Positions 1-9,275 of a stretch of 38,773 nucleotides of DNA are shown here, piece by piece; position 1 is the stretch's first letter; every line of letters starts with the position of its first letter. The translations under genes were made by a program, and so were the position numbers. The notes under the pieces were generated by a model. It was not told the DNA's origin, searched no databases, and saw only the letters and a program-made list of their open reading frames with translations. Source of the stretch: Pirellulales bacterium (GTDB lineage: Bacteria > Planctomycetota > Planctomycetia > Pirellulales > JAICIG01); assembly GCA_035533075.1 (NCBI GenBank), contig DATLUO010000001.1, positions 1 to 38,773 on the forward strand, written 5' to 3'.

Positions 1-3000
1 TAGGCCGTCTGAACCCAGCGACGGCCTAGGAAGGCCGCCCCACGGGGAGTTCTCGGACGGCCTCTCACTGGCCGCCAACGCGGATCCCAGCGCAGCAAGA
101 AGGCCCGAAGCGCGCTCGCTCTGTGAGTCGGAGGTTGCCGACAGGGTTGCCAACTCCCGCCAGTCCGATGGCCTTGCGACGTCAAAGGGCCGTTGCCCGC
201 GACTTCGACCGAACCGGCCCAGCATCGGCCGGCCCTCATCGGCCGGCATGTCGGACCAGATCAGCGGCTTATACTGGCCCGGCGCCGAGACGAGCCATTC
301 TCGCGACGCCACGGGCAAGTCGATGGTTGGCCAGGGCGCTTCGCAGTTGCAGACCAGCCCCAGCGCCGCGCCCGGCAGCGAAAATTCCACGATCACGAAG
401 GGAAACCGTCGCTCGGAGGGCAACGGCACCACGATCCGGCCACTTTCCTGTCGAGCAGCCGTCGTCGCCCCATCCACCCGCACCCGCACCAACTCGGCAC
501 CCGCCGGCAGACGCACGGCGCATTGCGGTCGTCCTTGGTTTTCCACGTCGAACACCGCCAGGTGGCGGCCGCCCCCCGACGCCAGGTAGTGCGAGTTGAG
601 CCGTAATCGCCAGACGGTTGCCGGCCCAGGTGAAGCGGCGACCGAGCGAAACAACAGCACGGCCTCGGGCGATGTCCCGCCCAGCTCGTCGATCGGATTG
701 TAGCGGAAAGCTGCCCGGACTGCGGAGTATCGGCCCTCGGCCGGCTGCGGCAGGGGGACCGGCTCCAGCCGGTCGGCATTGCGCACCAGGGGCGGATCCT
801 GCACGGCACGGACTTCGATCGTGGCCTGCTGGTTGACCGCTTCGGGCACGCAGACCAGAGCGGGAGCGAGATCGTCGGCAAACTTTAGGGCGCGCGCGGC
901 GCGGATTTCGAACGCCCGATCGACGGCCTGAGGAAGCCGCACCATCCAGACTTCGCCCGCCTGAGCCAATCCGCGGACCGCTTGTTGCGGCGGCGAAAGC
1001 CGCTCCGCGGCCAGCAGCCCGCCGGCACCGTCGAGGCTGAATTGCAACGGCTCGTCGCGCGCCTGGCTGAAAGCGACGAGAACCTGGTCGACGCGCGAGC
1101 CTTCGGGTTGGCAGCGGATGGAATACGATTCGGTGAGCCGCCCGTCGTGGATTTCAGCGACGACGCGCAATTCCGCGGCGTAGCGAGGAGTTTGCTGTTC
1201 GATGGCCACGCTCCAATCAGTCCGATCGACCTCGATTTCGAGAATCGTGTCGCCCAAGGCCGATGCCAGCAGCCCGCGCTCGGCGTCGGTCAGATTCGCA
1301 CGCTCGGTGAATCGCGGCCGGTCGGTCCCGTCCAGTGAGACGCGGTGCGCCCCGGAGGTTTCCAGTGCCAGCAAACGCCTGCGCTCGACACAGTCGTGGA
1401 AGGCCAACATTTGCAGCGAATCGCTGGAAAACCGCCGATCGGCTGCCAGCGCACGGTGGCCGGTGACCATCAGCACCAACGACTGCGACGGACTGACCGG
1501 CTCGGCAAGCTGTACCACGAGCAAGGCCGGGCGTGCGGCACGATTGACCGACCAACCCGCCAGGGCGCCGGCCCGATCGGCGGTGACCGAGTCGATTTGC
1601 CAGCCGGCGCCGATCTCTGCTTGCAGCGAGAACGTTTGGCCTTCGGCAAACTCGAAGCTGCCGCGCAGCTCCGCCCGCACCGAATCGGGAGCGAAGCGGA
1701 TGGTGGCTCCGCTGGTGAGCAGCACGCTTGGCCGCCGCCGCGACACCTGGACTTCGGCCGACGCTTCGGGAGAAAACAACTGTAACTCGATGCTTTCGCC
1801 CGAGGCGGCGCCGCCCAGCGGCGTGGCCTTGGTTTGCCGGCAGCCCAACGGTATCAGCTCGTCCAGACCCAAGGGCGGCGGCAGCGACAACGTCAAGTCG
1901 CCTTCCTGCCAGGCGACGTCGCGCACTTTGAATCGCGGCAATTTCAAGGCCTTGCCCACCACGAGCGGCGCCAGCGCCGTGACCGTGATCGCCTTTCCCG
2001 TGCCGAACAACGGTTCGGCGAAATCGACGACCACCGTGTGCTCGCCGCCCGAGGCAACGGCCGGATTGACCGACCAGGCCAGCTCGCTCCCGCCGTACTG
2101 CACGCTGACGACGCGCAGCCGCGGGTCGAGATCGAGCTGCAAGTGCCGCAACGGCTCGCGATGCACGTCGAGTTTCAACAGCGATGCCACATCGAGGCCG
2201 CCCAGCGAAAAGCGATACGTCGTTTTTTCGTGCAGCAGCGCCAGGCGTCGCTGGCGGCTATGCGCGTCGCTGGCGTCCAGTTTCAACTGGGCGCGCGTCC
2301 GGCCGCCCAGCTCGAACCGCCATCGTCCCTGTTTGCGATCGGCCGCGTCGCCGGCGGCAACGCCCTCCGGCAGCACCGGCACGACGGAATCAGGCAGAGC
2401 CAAGTCAAGTTCACAGACGGTGCTGGGAGGAAGCTCCAAGGAAAAGACCAACGAGCCGCTCGCGTCGCGCCGGCCACGCAACGACCAATCGAGCAGCAGC
2501 GTGTCGGGCTGGCCGACCACGATCGCCATCTTGCCCGACGGGCCGACGCCCAGCGTCGCGGCGCCGCCCTTCTCCCACTTCGCTTCTGAAACCGCCAAGC
2601 CAAACGGTTCGAGCGGCATTAGAACCGGGTGTTCTCCGGCAGGCGTAAAAGCGAGGCGGGCCTGGCCGTGCAACGAATCTTCAGCAAGCTGGGCCTGATA
2701 GACGGCGTGGACCACTCGTACCCTCGTGGCCAGCGATCCGCTCGGCGGCGCGGAATTGGCCGCTTCCAAAAGCCGCTCGAATTCCTCGCGTTCGACGGGC
2801 AAATAAGGCACGTTGCGCTTCGGCCAGTCCTGCGGACGATCGGCCGGCACAAAGTACCGTCGATACTCCAGCGGCTTGTCGGCAACCGGCTCGGCGCAAG
2901 CAGCGGGAACTCCGCACAAGCCGAGAAGGAAGGTGAAGACGATCGCCGTAGGGTGGGACCAGCGAGCTTGCGAGCGCCGGCCCACCGGGATTTTGGATTT

Positions 3001-3093
3001 TGGATTTTGGATTTTGGATTGGCTGAATCGAAAATCGAAAATCCAAAATCCAGAATCCCAACGCGTTGCTTCTCGCAGAAAATGCCAACTCAT
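1..3093 (-). CDS. Giant exported protein, unknown family (3' end beyond window)
   Basis: The frame is open for 1031 codons from an ATG at 3093 to the left edge with no stop, so the C-terminus lies outside the window. The ATG overlaps the stop of the upstream giant gene as ATGA, which suggests translational coupling and joint function. The N-terminus is odd: about 50 residues encoded by heptad repeats and a dispersed palindrome precede a hydrophobic signal-like stretch (TAIVFTFLLGLCGVPAACA). The rest is hydrophilic and valine/leucine/aspartate rich, with alternating short hydrophobic stretches typical of beta-sandwich surface proteins (for example TLLLDWSLRGRRDASGSLVF). I see no enzyme motif, and no family is recognised. 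Its architecture resembles the upstream protein, so the two may be distant paralogues of the cell envelope. The exported nature is well supported and the function is unknown. An internal GTG at 2985 could be an alternative start. Confidence 0.8.
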   Translation of the reverse strand, partial: MSWHFLREATRWDSGFWIFDFRFSQSKIQNPKSKIPVGRRSQARWSHPTAIVFTFLLGLCGVPAACAEPVADKPLEYRRYFVPADRPQDWPKRNVPYLPVEREEFERLLEAANSAPPSGSLATRVRVVHAVYQAQLAEDSLHGQARLAFTPAGEHPVLMPLEPFGLAVSEAKWEKGGAATLGVGPSGKMAIVVGQPDTLLLDWSLRGRRDASGSLVFSLELPPSTVCELDLALPDSVVPVLPEGVAAGDAADRKQGRWRFELGGRTRAQLKLDASDAHSRQRRLALLHEKTTYRFSLGGLDVASLLKLDVHREPLRHLQLDLDPRLRVVSVQYGGSELAWSVNPAVASGGEHTVVVDFAEPLFGTGKAITVTALAPLVVGKALKLPRFKVRDVAWQEGDLTLSLPPPLGLDELIPLGCRQTKATPLGGAASGESIELQLFSPEASAEVQVSRRRPSVLLTSGATIRFAPDSVRAELRGSFEFAEGQTFSLQAEIGAGWQIDSVTADRAGALAGWSVNRAARPALLVVQLAEPVSPSQSLVLMVTGHRALAADRRFSSDSLQMLAFHDCVERRRLLALETSGAHRVSLDGTDRPRFTERANLTDAERGLLASALGDTILEIEVDRTDWSVAIEQQTPRYAAELRVVAEIHDGRLTESYSIRCQPEGSRVDQVLVAFSQARDEPLQFSLDGAGGLLAAERLSPPQQAVRGLAQAGEVWMVRLPQAVDRAFEIRAARALKFADDLAPALVCVPEAVNQQATIEVRAVQDPPLVRNADRLEPVPLPQPAEGRYSAVRAAFRYNPIDELGGTSPEAVLLFRSVAASPGPATVWRLRLNSHYLASGGGRHLAVFDVENQGRPQCAVRLPAGAELVRVRVDGATTAARQESGRIVVPLPSERRFPFVIVEFSLPGAALGLVCNCEAPWPTIDLPVASREWLVSAPGQYKPLIWSDMPADEGRPMLGRFGRSRGQRPFDVARPSDWRELATLSATSDSQSERASGLLAALGSALAASERPSENSPWGGLPRPSLGSDGL
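2948..3062. repeat. Palindrome plus GGATTTT heptads inside a coding region
   Basis: The segment 2948-2986 is a copy of the window's commonest dispersed palindrome (starts GTAGGGTGGGACC, ends CGGCCCACC). It is followed directly by four tandem GGATTTT heptads (2988-3015) and then by AAAATC-type heptads in inverse orientation (3030-3058), so the whole block can fold back on itself. It lies within the 5' part of the giant gene read on the minus strand and stays in frame, adding a low-complexity leader before the signal-peptide core. Five more copies of the palindrome occur near 15.7 and 30.9 kb. Confidence 0.85.
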
Positions 3094-6000
3094 GGTTTGC
3101 TCTCGGCCCCCACTTCCACGGCCAGCGCGGCTGTTTGGGTCGAGGCGACCGGCGACGCGGGACGGGCATGCGTGTGCGTGGAGCCGCGGCTGACGATCGA
3201 ACTGGGGCCGCTACGGAGCACGCTCGGTGCCGGGCGACGCCCAAGGGCCCGCTCCAGCGCGGCCGCCATCATCACCAGCACCATGCCCACGACCGCTGAT
3301 TGCAAGGCCAGCAAGGCCAGATCGGGCCAAACGGCCGCCGCGGCAAGCACGGCCACCCCTGCCATAAACAACCATGCAGGCCGCCGCAGCCAGGGGAAAT
3401 AGATCCACAACAAGCCCGCCGCCAACAGCACCCCCGACGACGCCAATACGAGCACCGGCCGCGATACCGTGGATATTTCAACCGGGCCGGGCATGGCGAT
3501 GCCGCTGAAAAGATACGTGTTCACCGACGGCGGCAGCGGCAGCTCATGTTGCTCCGCGCCGCTCCAAATCTCCAGCTCGCTCGAGTCGCGCAAAGGCTGC
3601 CGCGACCAACCCAGTCCCTTCCAAAGCCAAACGAATTCGCCACTCAGGCCGGCTGGTCCTTGGATGAGATAGTCCTCTGCCGGCAGCACAAGCTGCCAAT
3701 AAAAGCGGCGCACCCGTCCCTCGCCGAAACTCGGCAACTCGAACCGCAGGCGTCCCGCTCCGCCCGATCGGTCTGCCAGGTCGTAGGTCGCCACAAGCAC
3801 GTGCGGTCGTTCAACCCCGTCGCCGTCGGACAGCAGCAACTCGCGCTCATTGGGAGTTGTTCCGGGCACGGCGTCCACGGCCTCTCCATCAAGATGAAAG
3901 CTTTCCGTCGAGCTGCCGGACGGCAGCGTCAGTCGGACGCGCCGGTCTTGTGTGTGGAAGCGGAAGACCGCGCGGTCGAATCGCTGGCTGCCCGTCAACC
4001 ACGTCTGAACCCAGGCACGCTCGACGGACAACGATCCGGCCGCGTCCCTTTCCGTCGGACTGACGCCCAACACCAATGCCGGCTGGGGCTGTGCGGACGC
4101 AAAGACCAACGTCTGGCGGTCGCCGCCGCTCTGCGTCGAGCGGAGCGTCCATTGCTTGTCGACCGGTTCGACGTGGAGGCCCGCTTCCGCCACCAGCGTC
4201 AATTCGTTGCCGAGCAACTCTCCTTCGGCGGGCATCACCAACGGAATCTCGGCTTTGACGGTCGTGGCACTCGAGAGCAATTCGTCGAGCGCGTCGTCTT
4301 GCCACGAATAAACGACGGTCAGCTCAAAGTCGCCCAACTGTTGTTCGGGCAACAGCACGCGCATGCCCACCGGCCCGTCGCCCTCGGAATCGACCGCGGC
4401 CGACGGCTCCAGCATCAAGGGCATTCCGTCCAGCTTCACCTCCACCGCGGCCGACGAGACGAGGTGTTGCGGCACGGCCAGCAACAACGATTCCGCCGCC
4501 TCGTGCGCCGCGGTGCAAATCAGCCTTTGTTCGACCTGAGCGACGCCCTCCGCCAACGTCACCCGCGATTCGACCCGGCTGGTGAGCCGGCGCGAGGCCA
4601 CTTGAAAGCCGGCCGCGAAGCGAGGATCGGCCACGTCGCTCCGATAAAACCAGGCCGCCTGTCGATGGGCCGGCAGTTTGACGTCGGCATTCGCCGGCGC
4701 GCTGGTCAGGCCGCTGGCCTCGTCGGTGTGCGGGACGACGATCACGTTGTCTTCCGGCACGACCACGAGCTCGGTCGAACCGACCGTGTCGGCCGTCGGA
4801 TGCAACAGCCCGAAGGCGATCGAATCGGCCCCCGGCTCGATCGGCTTGCGGGCACGGATTCGCAGTTCGATGTCTCCCGTCGTGGCCTGCTTCAAAGGCA
4901 CCAGCACGGAATTGCCGGCGCCGAACACCAGCGCGGCGCTGTTGACCAGCGTCGCGGGCTCCAGCCCGGCGGGATCAAGCTGCCATTCGCCAAGATCGAT
5001 TGAGAAAGAAAAGACCTTCGCCCCGGCCACGTGATATTTGAGCGTGGCGTCGAGTTGCAGATGGTGAGGCCCGACCTCGACGACGTACCTGGGATCCACC
5101 GAGGTGCGCGTCTGACGCGGCGAGACGCGGGCGGAGAGTGAATAGGGCTGGCCGAAATAGAGGAAGCCCGCCACCACGCCGTCGGCCCGCATTTCGGCGG
5201 GCAGTTCGTCGGTCTGCACGACCCCCTGGCGGGCGACAAAGGCCACTTGCCAGTCGTCGCGCACCTGCACGGCCAGCGTGCCCGACTGGCGCACGGCGCC
5301 CGCCACGTCGAAGCCGCCCAGATCGAACGTTCCCTGGCGGCTGACGTCGTGGCCTTGCTTGGTGACCAGCTTGACGCTCACCGGCTGCGAGGTCTTTGCC
5401 TTCAGACGCACTTCGACCATCTTGCGCTGGCGTTGGTCTTCCGTTGCGTTGCCGGCCGCCGGCACTTCGACAATCGAGTAGTCGGGCTGTTCGCCGGGCA
5501 GCAGCGTCGCTCCTCTTGGCAACCGCACCTGAAAGCCGCTGAACTCGCGGCCAAAGGAGTTGATGCTCAGGGTCGCCTCGCTATCGACGCCTCGCCCGTC
5601 GATTTTGGAAACGATCTGGCCAACGACGGAAAGCACCGTCGGTGACTCGTTGCGGCGAGCGGCGACGGCCCGCCAGGTGAGAAGAAAGTCGTTGGCCAGG
5701 CCGGTGGCGCGAAACTGGGTTTTGCCGGCGGCCGGTTTGGTCTCGGCCAGCACCCCGCCCGACACCACTTGTCCGCTCGCTTCCGCCTGCGGCACCTTGA
5801 GTTCCAGCTCGGAGAACACGGCGCGCGGGGCATTGAGGCGCAGCCGAAACTGCGTGCCGTCGCTCTCGACCGCGGCCATGCCGCGCAAGCTCACTCGGTG
5901 CGGCTTCTCGGCCTTTCCGCGGAACCAGGCCACGAATTCGCGGCCGTCGGGATCGAACTCCATCAAGTGTTCACCGGCGGCGGCGAATTTCGGCGGCTCG

Positions 6001-6404
6001 GTGAGCACGAAGTTTCCCAGCCGCAACGGCACGCGTACCCAGCCCGGATCGCTGGCGGCGATGGTCAGCTCCATCGACAATACGGCATAGTCGCCGACCA
6101 CTTCTCCGCGCACTTCCAAACGTTCGAGCCGGGCGGTGGCCCGCGGAGCGGTCGCCGATGCGTCGCGCGACTCCACATAGGCCCGGATGTCTTCCAGGCT
6201 GATGTTGATCAGCGGCAGCAGATCGCCGTTCTTGTCCCGGATATAAAGAATATCGGGTTCGACCCGCTGGACCGCTTGTTGGCTGCGAGGCGCCGCCTTT
6301 TCCGACTCCTTCTCGTTGGCCGCGGTCTGCGCGCAAAGGGGCAGCGTCAGCCCGAGCAACTGAACCAAGGCGAAAAGTGCGGTTCTCGAATGAACGGTCG
6401 GCAA
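3090..6404 (-). CDS. Giant exported membrane-anchored protein, unknown family
   Basis: About 1104 residues. I chose a TTG start at 6404 because GAGAGG lies 10 nt upstream and the result begins with a clean signal peptide (MPTVHSRTALFALVQLLGL, then TLPLCAQTA). The frame is open up to a GTG at 6446, which lacks a ribosome-binding site. After a charged linker, the protein is a long run of beta-rich sequence with no recognisable catalytic motif. Near the C-terminus there are two or three membrane segments (VLVLASSGVLLAAGLLWIYF, then two hydrophobic stretches after RRPAWLF) and a short basic tail. The topology is therefore a large extracytoplasmic part held by a C-terminal membrane anchor. The stop overlaps the next gene's ATG (ATGA), so the two are probably made together. 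I recognise no family; a role in the envelope or in surface assembly is inference from topology alone. Confidence 0.82.
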   Translation of the reverse strand: MPTVHSRTALFALVQLLGLTLPLCAQTAANEKESEKAAPRSQQAVQRVEPDILYIRDKNGDLLPLINISLEDIRAYVESRDASATAPRATARLERLEVRGEVVGDYAVLSMELTIAASDPGWVRVPLRLGNFVLTEPPKFAAAGEHLMEFDPDGREFVAWFRGKAEKPHRVSLRGMAAVESDGTQFRLRLNAPRAVFSELELKVPQAEASGQVVSGGVLAETKPAAGKTQFRATGLANDFLLTWRAVAARRNESPTVLSVVGQIVSKIDGRGVDSEATLSINSFGREFSGFQVRLPRGATLLPGEQPDYSIVEVPAAGNATEDQRQRKMVEVRLKAKTSQPVSVKLVTKQGHDVSRQGTFDLGGFDVAGAVRQSGTLAVQVRDDWQVAFVARQGVVQTDELPAEMRADGVVAGFLYFGQPYSLSARVSPRQTRTSVDPRYVVEVGPHHLQLDATLKYHVAGAKVFSFSIDLGEWQLDPAGLEPATLVNSAALVFGAGNSVLVPLKQATTGDIELRIRARKPIEPGADSIAFGLLHPTADTVGSTELVVVPEDNVIVVPHTDEASGLTSAPANADVKLPAHRQAAWFYRSDVADPRFAAGFQVASRRLTSRVESRVTLAEGVAQVEQRLICTAAHEAAESLLLAVPQHLVSSAAVEVKLDGMPLMLEPSAAVDSEGDGPVGMRVLLPEQQLGDFELTVVYSWQDDALDELLSSATTVKAEIPLVMPAEGELLGNELTLVAEAGLHVEPVDKQWTLRSTQSGGDRQTLVFASAQPQPALVLGVSPTERDAAGSLSVERAWVQTWLTGSQRFDRAVFRFHTQDRRVRLTLPSGSSTESFHLDGEAVDAVPGTTPNERELLLSDGDGVERPHVLVATYDLADRSGGAGRLRFELPSFGEGRVRRFYWQLVLPAEDYLIQGPAGLSGEFVWLWKGLGWSRQPLRDSSELEIWSGAEQHELPLPPSVNTYLFSGIAMPGPVEISTVSRPVLVLASSGVLLAAGLLWIYFPWLRRPAWLFMAGVAVLAAAAVWPDLALLALQSAVVGMVLVMMAAALERALGRRPAPSVLRSGPSSIVSRGSTHTHARPASPVASTQTAALAVEVGAESKP

Positions 6405-6576
6405 GGCCGTTTTTCCTCTCTCCGGTCTTTGAAATACGCGGACCACAGCCGTGCCGCGCGGCCCCCGAAAAACAGACGTGCGGGAGGGCCATCCCCGTAA
6501 TCCAGTTTACCCAGCCGCTTCGATTGCTAAAAGCAGGAAAGCCGGCAGTTCTACTTCGCGTGGCAAGAATGAAACA

Positions 6577-7362
6577 TCATCGGTGGCGTTGGAGCAAGTT
6601 AAGTAATTCACGGTGCAGCTCGGGCGTGGCCGCGGCGATGAACTGCGGGCGCTCGATCGCCAGCGGGCCGCCATCGAAGGCCGTAATCACCCCACCGGCC
6701 TCGGCGACCAGCAGCGCTCCGGCGGCGATGTCCCAAATCTTCGTGGAGGTCGACCAATAACCATCGAATCTGCCGGCCGCGACGTAGCACAGGTTGATGG
6801 CGGAAGAGCCCATTCGTCGCGTGCCTTGCGCCCGCAGCAGCACCTCGATGAAATCGTCGATCTCGCGGTCGTCGCGGCGCACCTTGGCCGAGAAACTGAC
6901 CGCGACCAGGGCCTGTGCCAAATCGGTGGCGCCGCTGGCCCGCAGACGCTGGCCGTTGAGCCAGGCGCCTTGGCCCCGTGCGGCCGAAAAGCACTCGCGG
7001 CTGACCGGATCGTAGACCGTCCCCACGACGACCTCGCCCCGCTGTTCCAGGGCGATGGAGACGGCAAAATTCGGCACGGCGTGGACATAGTTCATCGTTC
7101 CGTCGAGCGGATCGACGATCCAGCGGTAGTCGTCCGAGCGGCTGGCGATCTGCTCGTTTTCCTCGGCCAGAAACCCATGATCGGGAAAGGCGCCCAGCAA
7201 CACATCGCGAATGGCTTCCTGCGACGCCAAATCGGCCTCGGTCACCAGATCGGAGGGACCTTTTTCACGGACGCCGAAACGACCGGCCCAAGAGAGCAGC
7301 ACGTCTCCGCCGGCACGGGCCGCCTCGTTGCAAACCTTGCTGAAATCGGTGATTTGAGCCAA
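6577..7362 (-). CDS. suhB: Inositol-1-monophosphatase family protein
   Basis: A 261-residue Mg-dependent phosphatase of the IMPase/FIG superfamily, which hydrolyses myo-inositol phosphates or related sugar phosphates in the cytoplasm. All metal-site motifs are present, counting from the chosen start: GFLAEE with Glu67/68, VDPLDGT with Asp84 and Asp87, and KIWDIAAG with Asp211. Length is normal for the family. I chose the TTG at 7362 because a strong AAGGAGG sits 8 nt upstream and the N-terminus then matches family length; an ATG at 7398 in the same frame has only a weak site and would add 12 residues that contain the ribosome-binding sequence itself. Substrate cannot be told from sequence: true inositol phosphatase, histidinol phosphatase and 3'-phosphoadenosine phosphatase share this fold. 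The gene stands alone, with gaps of 172 and 333 nt on its two sides. Confidence 0.9.
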   Translation of the reverse strand: MAQITDFSKVCNEAARAGGDVLLSWAGRFGVREKGPSDLVTEADLASQEAIRDVLLGAFPDHGFLAEENEQIASRSDDYRWIVDPLDGTMNYVHAVPNFAVSIALEQRGEVVVGTVYDPVSRECFSAARGQGAWLNGQRLRASGATDLAQALVAVSFSAKVRRDDREIDDFIEVLLRAQGTRRMGSSAINLCYVAAGRFDGYWSTSTKIWDIAAGALLVAEAGGVITAFDGGPLAIERPQFIAAATPELHRELLNLLQRHR

Positions 7363-7604
7363 GAACCCTCCCTCCTTGTCTGTTGTTGTTTCGCGCATAA
7401 AAACCGCCCTTGACCGTGGAAGGCCGATCTCTTATTCTCCCCGCCACTTCAACGCGGTCCAGCCCTGGGCCGCGCGAAACGACGAAACAAACCGGACCAC
7501 GTGGAAGGGTCTGCACCAGAGAAAGCAACCGCTTTCTTGCGGACCACGGAGCGGCAGCTTGCTGGCATGGATGCCGGCGGCGCGCTTCGCGACACTTCCA
7601 ATCG

Positions 7605-7665
7605 CTCCCGGAAACGGATGGCGTCCTTTGCCCCCCTGGGACCTGTTCTTTCCGGGAGTTTTTTT
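7605..7665 (+). terminator. Hairpin with T-run in the 7363-7695 gap
   Basis: CTCCCGGAAA (7605-7614) and TTTCCGGGAG (7649-7658) are perfect 10-bp inverted arms around a 34-nt loop, followed at once by seven T on the plus strand. It looks like an intrinsic terminator for plus-strand transcription, but both flanking genes are on the minus strand. It may block antisense readthrough or simply be a repeat. Nothing else is recognised in this 333-nt gap. Confidence 0.35.
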
Positions 7666-7695
7666 GCGCCCGCCGCCTGGGAGGACGACGAACAT

Positions 7696-8820
7696 CTACT
7701 CGCTGGGCGTCCTACTGAACGAGCGGCGGCAGCGGAGGACGATGCCGATGACAACGCTGGCGACGCCAAGGGCTGCCCAGTAGAGCGTGCGGTCTGCCTG
7801 GCCGTCGGCATCGAGCCCAGCGGGGCGCCGCGGCCCGCTGGCCGGGGTCTGGTTTCGGCCAGCCGGGATGGGAACATAGGTTGGCTCGCCGGGGTCGTCG
7901 GCCGCGTCGGCCACGGGCTGGGCTGGTGCCGTTTCGAGCGGGATGTCCGAGTCACCCCACAGCCGCTCGTCCCAGTTGACCGCCAGCAGCAGATCGAAAC
8001 CGGGGTTCGACTGCTTGACCTGACAGGAGCAGGCGCCGCAGAGAAAGCCCGAACACTCCGCCAGCAGCGCCTCGTCGATCGACTCCGCCTTCAGCGCCGT
8101 CATTGCCCGACCGCGACCGAAGACGGGAACCACGATCGTTTCGTCATCCGCGGGGTCATCAAGCACTCCGCGCGTGACCAGATTGCGCAGCAGCGCTTCG
8201 TCGGCCGGCTTACCGTCGACTTCCAGGACGGAGAACCGAACTTCGAGCGGAAGTTTCGTCAGCAGTTCCGACCCTGGCAAACCGGCCCCAGGGGGAAGCG
8301 GAATCTCGGCTGCCAGCCCCGGCAACTGTTCCTGCAGCTTCTCGACAACCTGACGCGAGCGGGCTTCGTCGCTGCCGCGAAACACGAGCCAGACGACCGA
8401 ATCTCCGTTCGCCAACCGCTCGATCAGCTCGTCGCGCGCCGGAGATGTCCAAAGCGATCCATTAACCTCCGACAGAGGCCCGGACCAGACGACCGCCGAA
8501 CCTCGCCGCCCACCCGGACGCCGGAGCACGACGTGCGGCAGCGGCACTTCACCGAGAGTGCCGCCGACCGCCCGCAGGTCCTCGGCAAGTTCCTCATCGA
8601 GATTGCAGTGGATGACCTCCCAGTTCACGGCCCCTCCGTTGATCTGCGATTGGTCTTCGAGCCGCGACACCCGCGCCCGTTGGTCGGGAGTCAGCGTGCC
8701 GCGATAGAAGACGTCGACTTCGAACAGATCAGCCGGCCAGCGTTCCAGCGCGTAACGGAACACCGGCACCGAACAGGCGTCGGTCGAGTGAGCCAGCAGC
8801 AGAAGGGCCGCAATCGTCAC
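7696..8820 (-). CDS. Secreted protein with C-terminal membrane anchor, unknown function
   Basis: About 374 residues from the GTG at 8820. The N-terminus is a hydrophobic export signal (TIAALLLLAHSTDA) followed by CSVPVFRYALERW. The body has a Leu/Glu-rich middle, a cysteine cluster (CSGFLCGACSCQ) and an NWDERLWG stretch. The tail is proline/alanine rich and ends in one membrane helix (YWAALGVASVVIGIVL) and RCRRSF. This suggests a cell-surface protein anchored at its C-terminus; the cysteines may bind a metal or form disulfides, but no catalytic family is recognised. The true start is unresolved: the frame stays open upstream to 9237, but that extension is encoded by palindromic repeats and has no ribosome-binding site. 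CTG at 8832 would give a better basic/hydrophobic leader. The original start may have been replaced by repeat insertion. Confidence 0.7.
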   Translation of the reverse strand: MTIAALLLLAHSTDACSVPVFRYALERWPADLFEVDVFYRGTLTPDQRARVSRLEDQSQINGGAVNWEVIHCNLDEELAEDLRAVGGTLGEVPLPHVVLRRPGGRRGSAVVWSGPLSEVNGSLWTSPARDELIERLANGDSVVWLVFRGSDEARSRQVVEKLQEQLPGLAAEIPLPPGAGLPGSELLTKLPLEVRFSVLEVDGKPADEALLRNLVTRGVLDDPADDETIVVPVFGRGRAMTALKAESIDEALLAECSGFLCGACSCQVKQSNPGFDLLLAVNWDERLWGDSDIPLETAPAQPVADAADDPGEPTYVPIPAGRNQTPASGPRRPAGLDADGQADRTLYWAALGVASVVIGIVLRCRRSFSRTPSE

Positions 8821-8855
8821 GGCCAGCGTCAGGCATGGCGTTGGATGGTGCGCTC

Positions 8856-9094
8856 GGACCCCATCCGCCTTGTGCGGATGGTGAACGAGATGGTGAGCTA
8901 GAAAGATCCTACGAAAACAGGCAAAAAGGCCCCATCCAGCTTGCCTGGATGGTGAATAAGATTCGTGTTGCCCGCCGACCAGCCCTACAATCTTCTTCAC
9001 CATCCAGGCGAGCTGGATGGGGTCGGAATGTCTTCGCTTTGGCGTCTCTAGCCCACCATCTTCTTCACCATCCAGGCGAGCTGGATGGGGTCGA
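8856..9094. repeat. Four CCATCC...GGATGG palindromes
   Basis: Four near-identical imperfect palindromes lie at 8858-8886, 8929-8956, 8991-9024 and 9057-9092. The core reads CACCATCCAGGCGAGC followed by TGGATGGGG, with the first two copies in the opposite orientation to the last two. Each can form a hairpin of about 10 bp. They sit immediately upstream of the secreted-protein gene and are translated in its upstream open frame. They are likely REP-like dispersed elements. Confidence 0.8.
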
Positions 9095-9209
9095 GAGCGC
9101 AACATCCAACGCAGCCGCCGCGGGCCCGCTCTTCGTGCCTGGCAACGAGGGCCGCTCCTCATTGCAGGGGCCCGGTGTACGCAAACATGGTGTGGCTCCA
9201 TACGGCGAT

Positions 9210-9238
9210 TTGACAAGTGGGATTCGAGCAGACACAAT
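9210..9238 (+). promoter_or_regulatory. Candidate sigma-70 promoter for DUF433 gene
   Basis: TTGACA at 9210-9215 and CACAAT at 9233-9238 are separated by 17 nt, ahead of the DUF433 start at 9276. A second -10-like TATACT lies at 9247-9252 without a good -35. Confidence 0.4.
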
Positions 9239-9275
9239 CGATGGAGTATACTTCAACTGCTCTGAAGCGAGAAGT

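Noticed and set aside
1202-2698. 498-codon plus-strand frame
   Set aside because: Ser/Arg-rich antisense shadow of the giant exported protein, which has signal-peptide and beta-protein composition on the minus strand.
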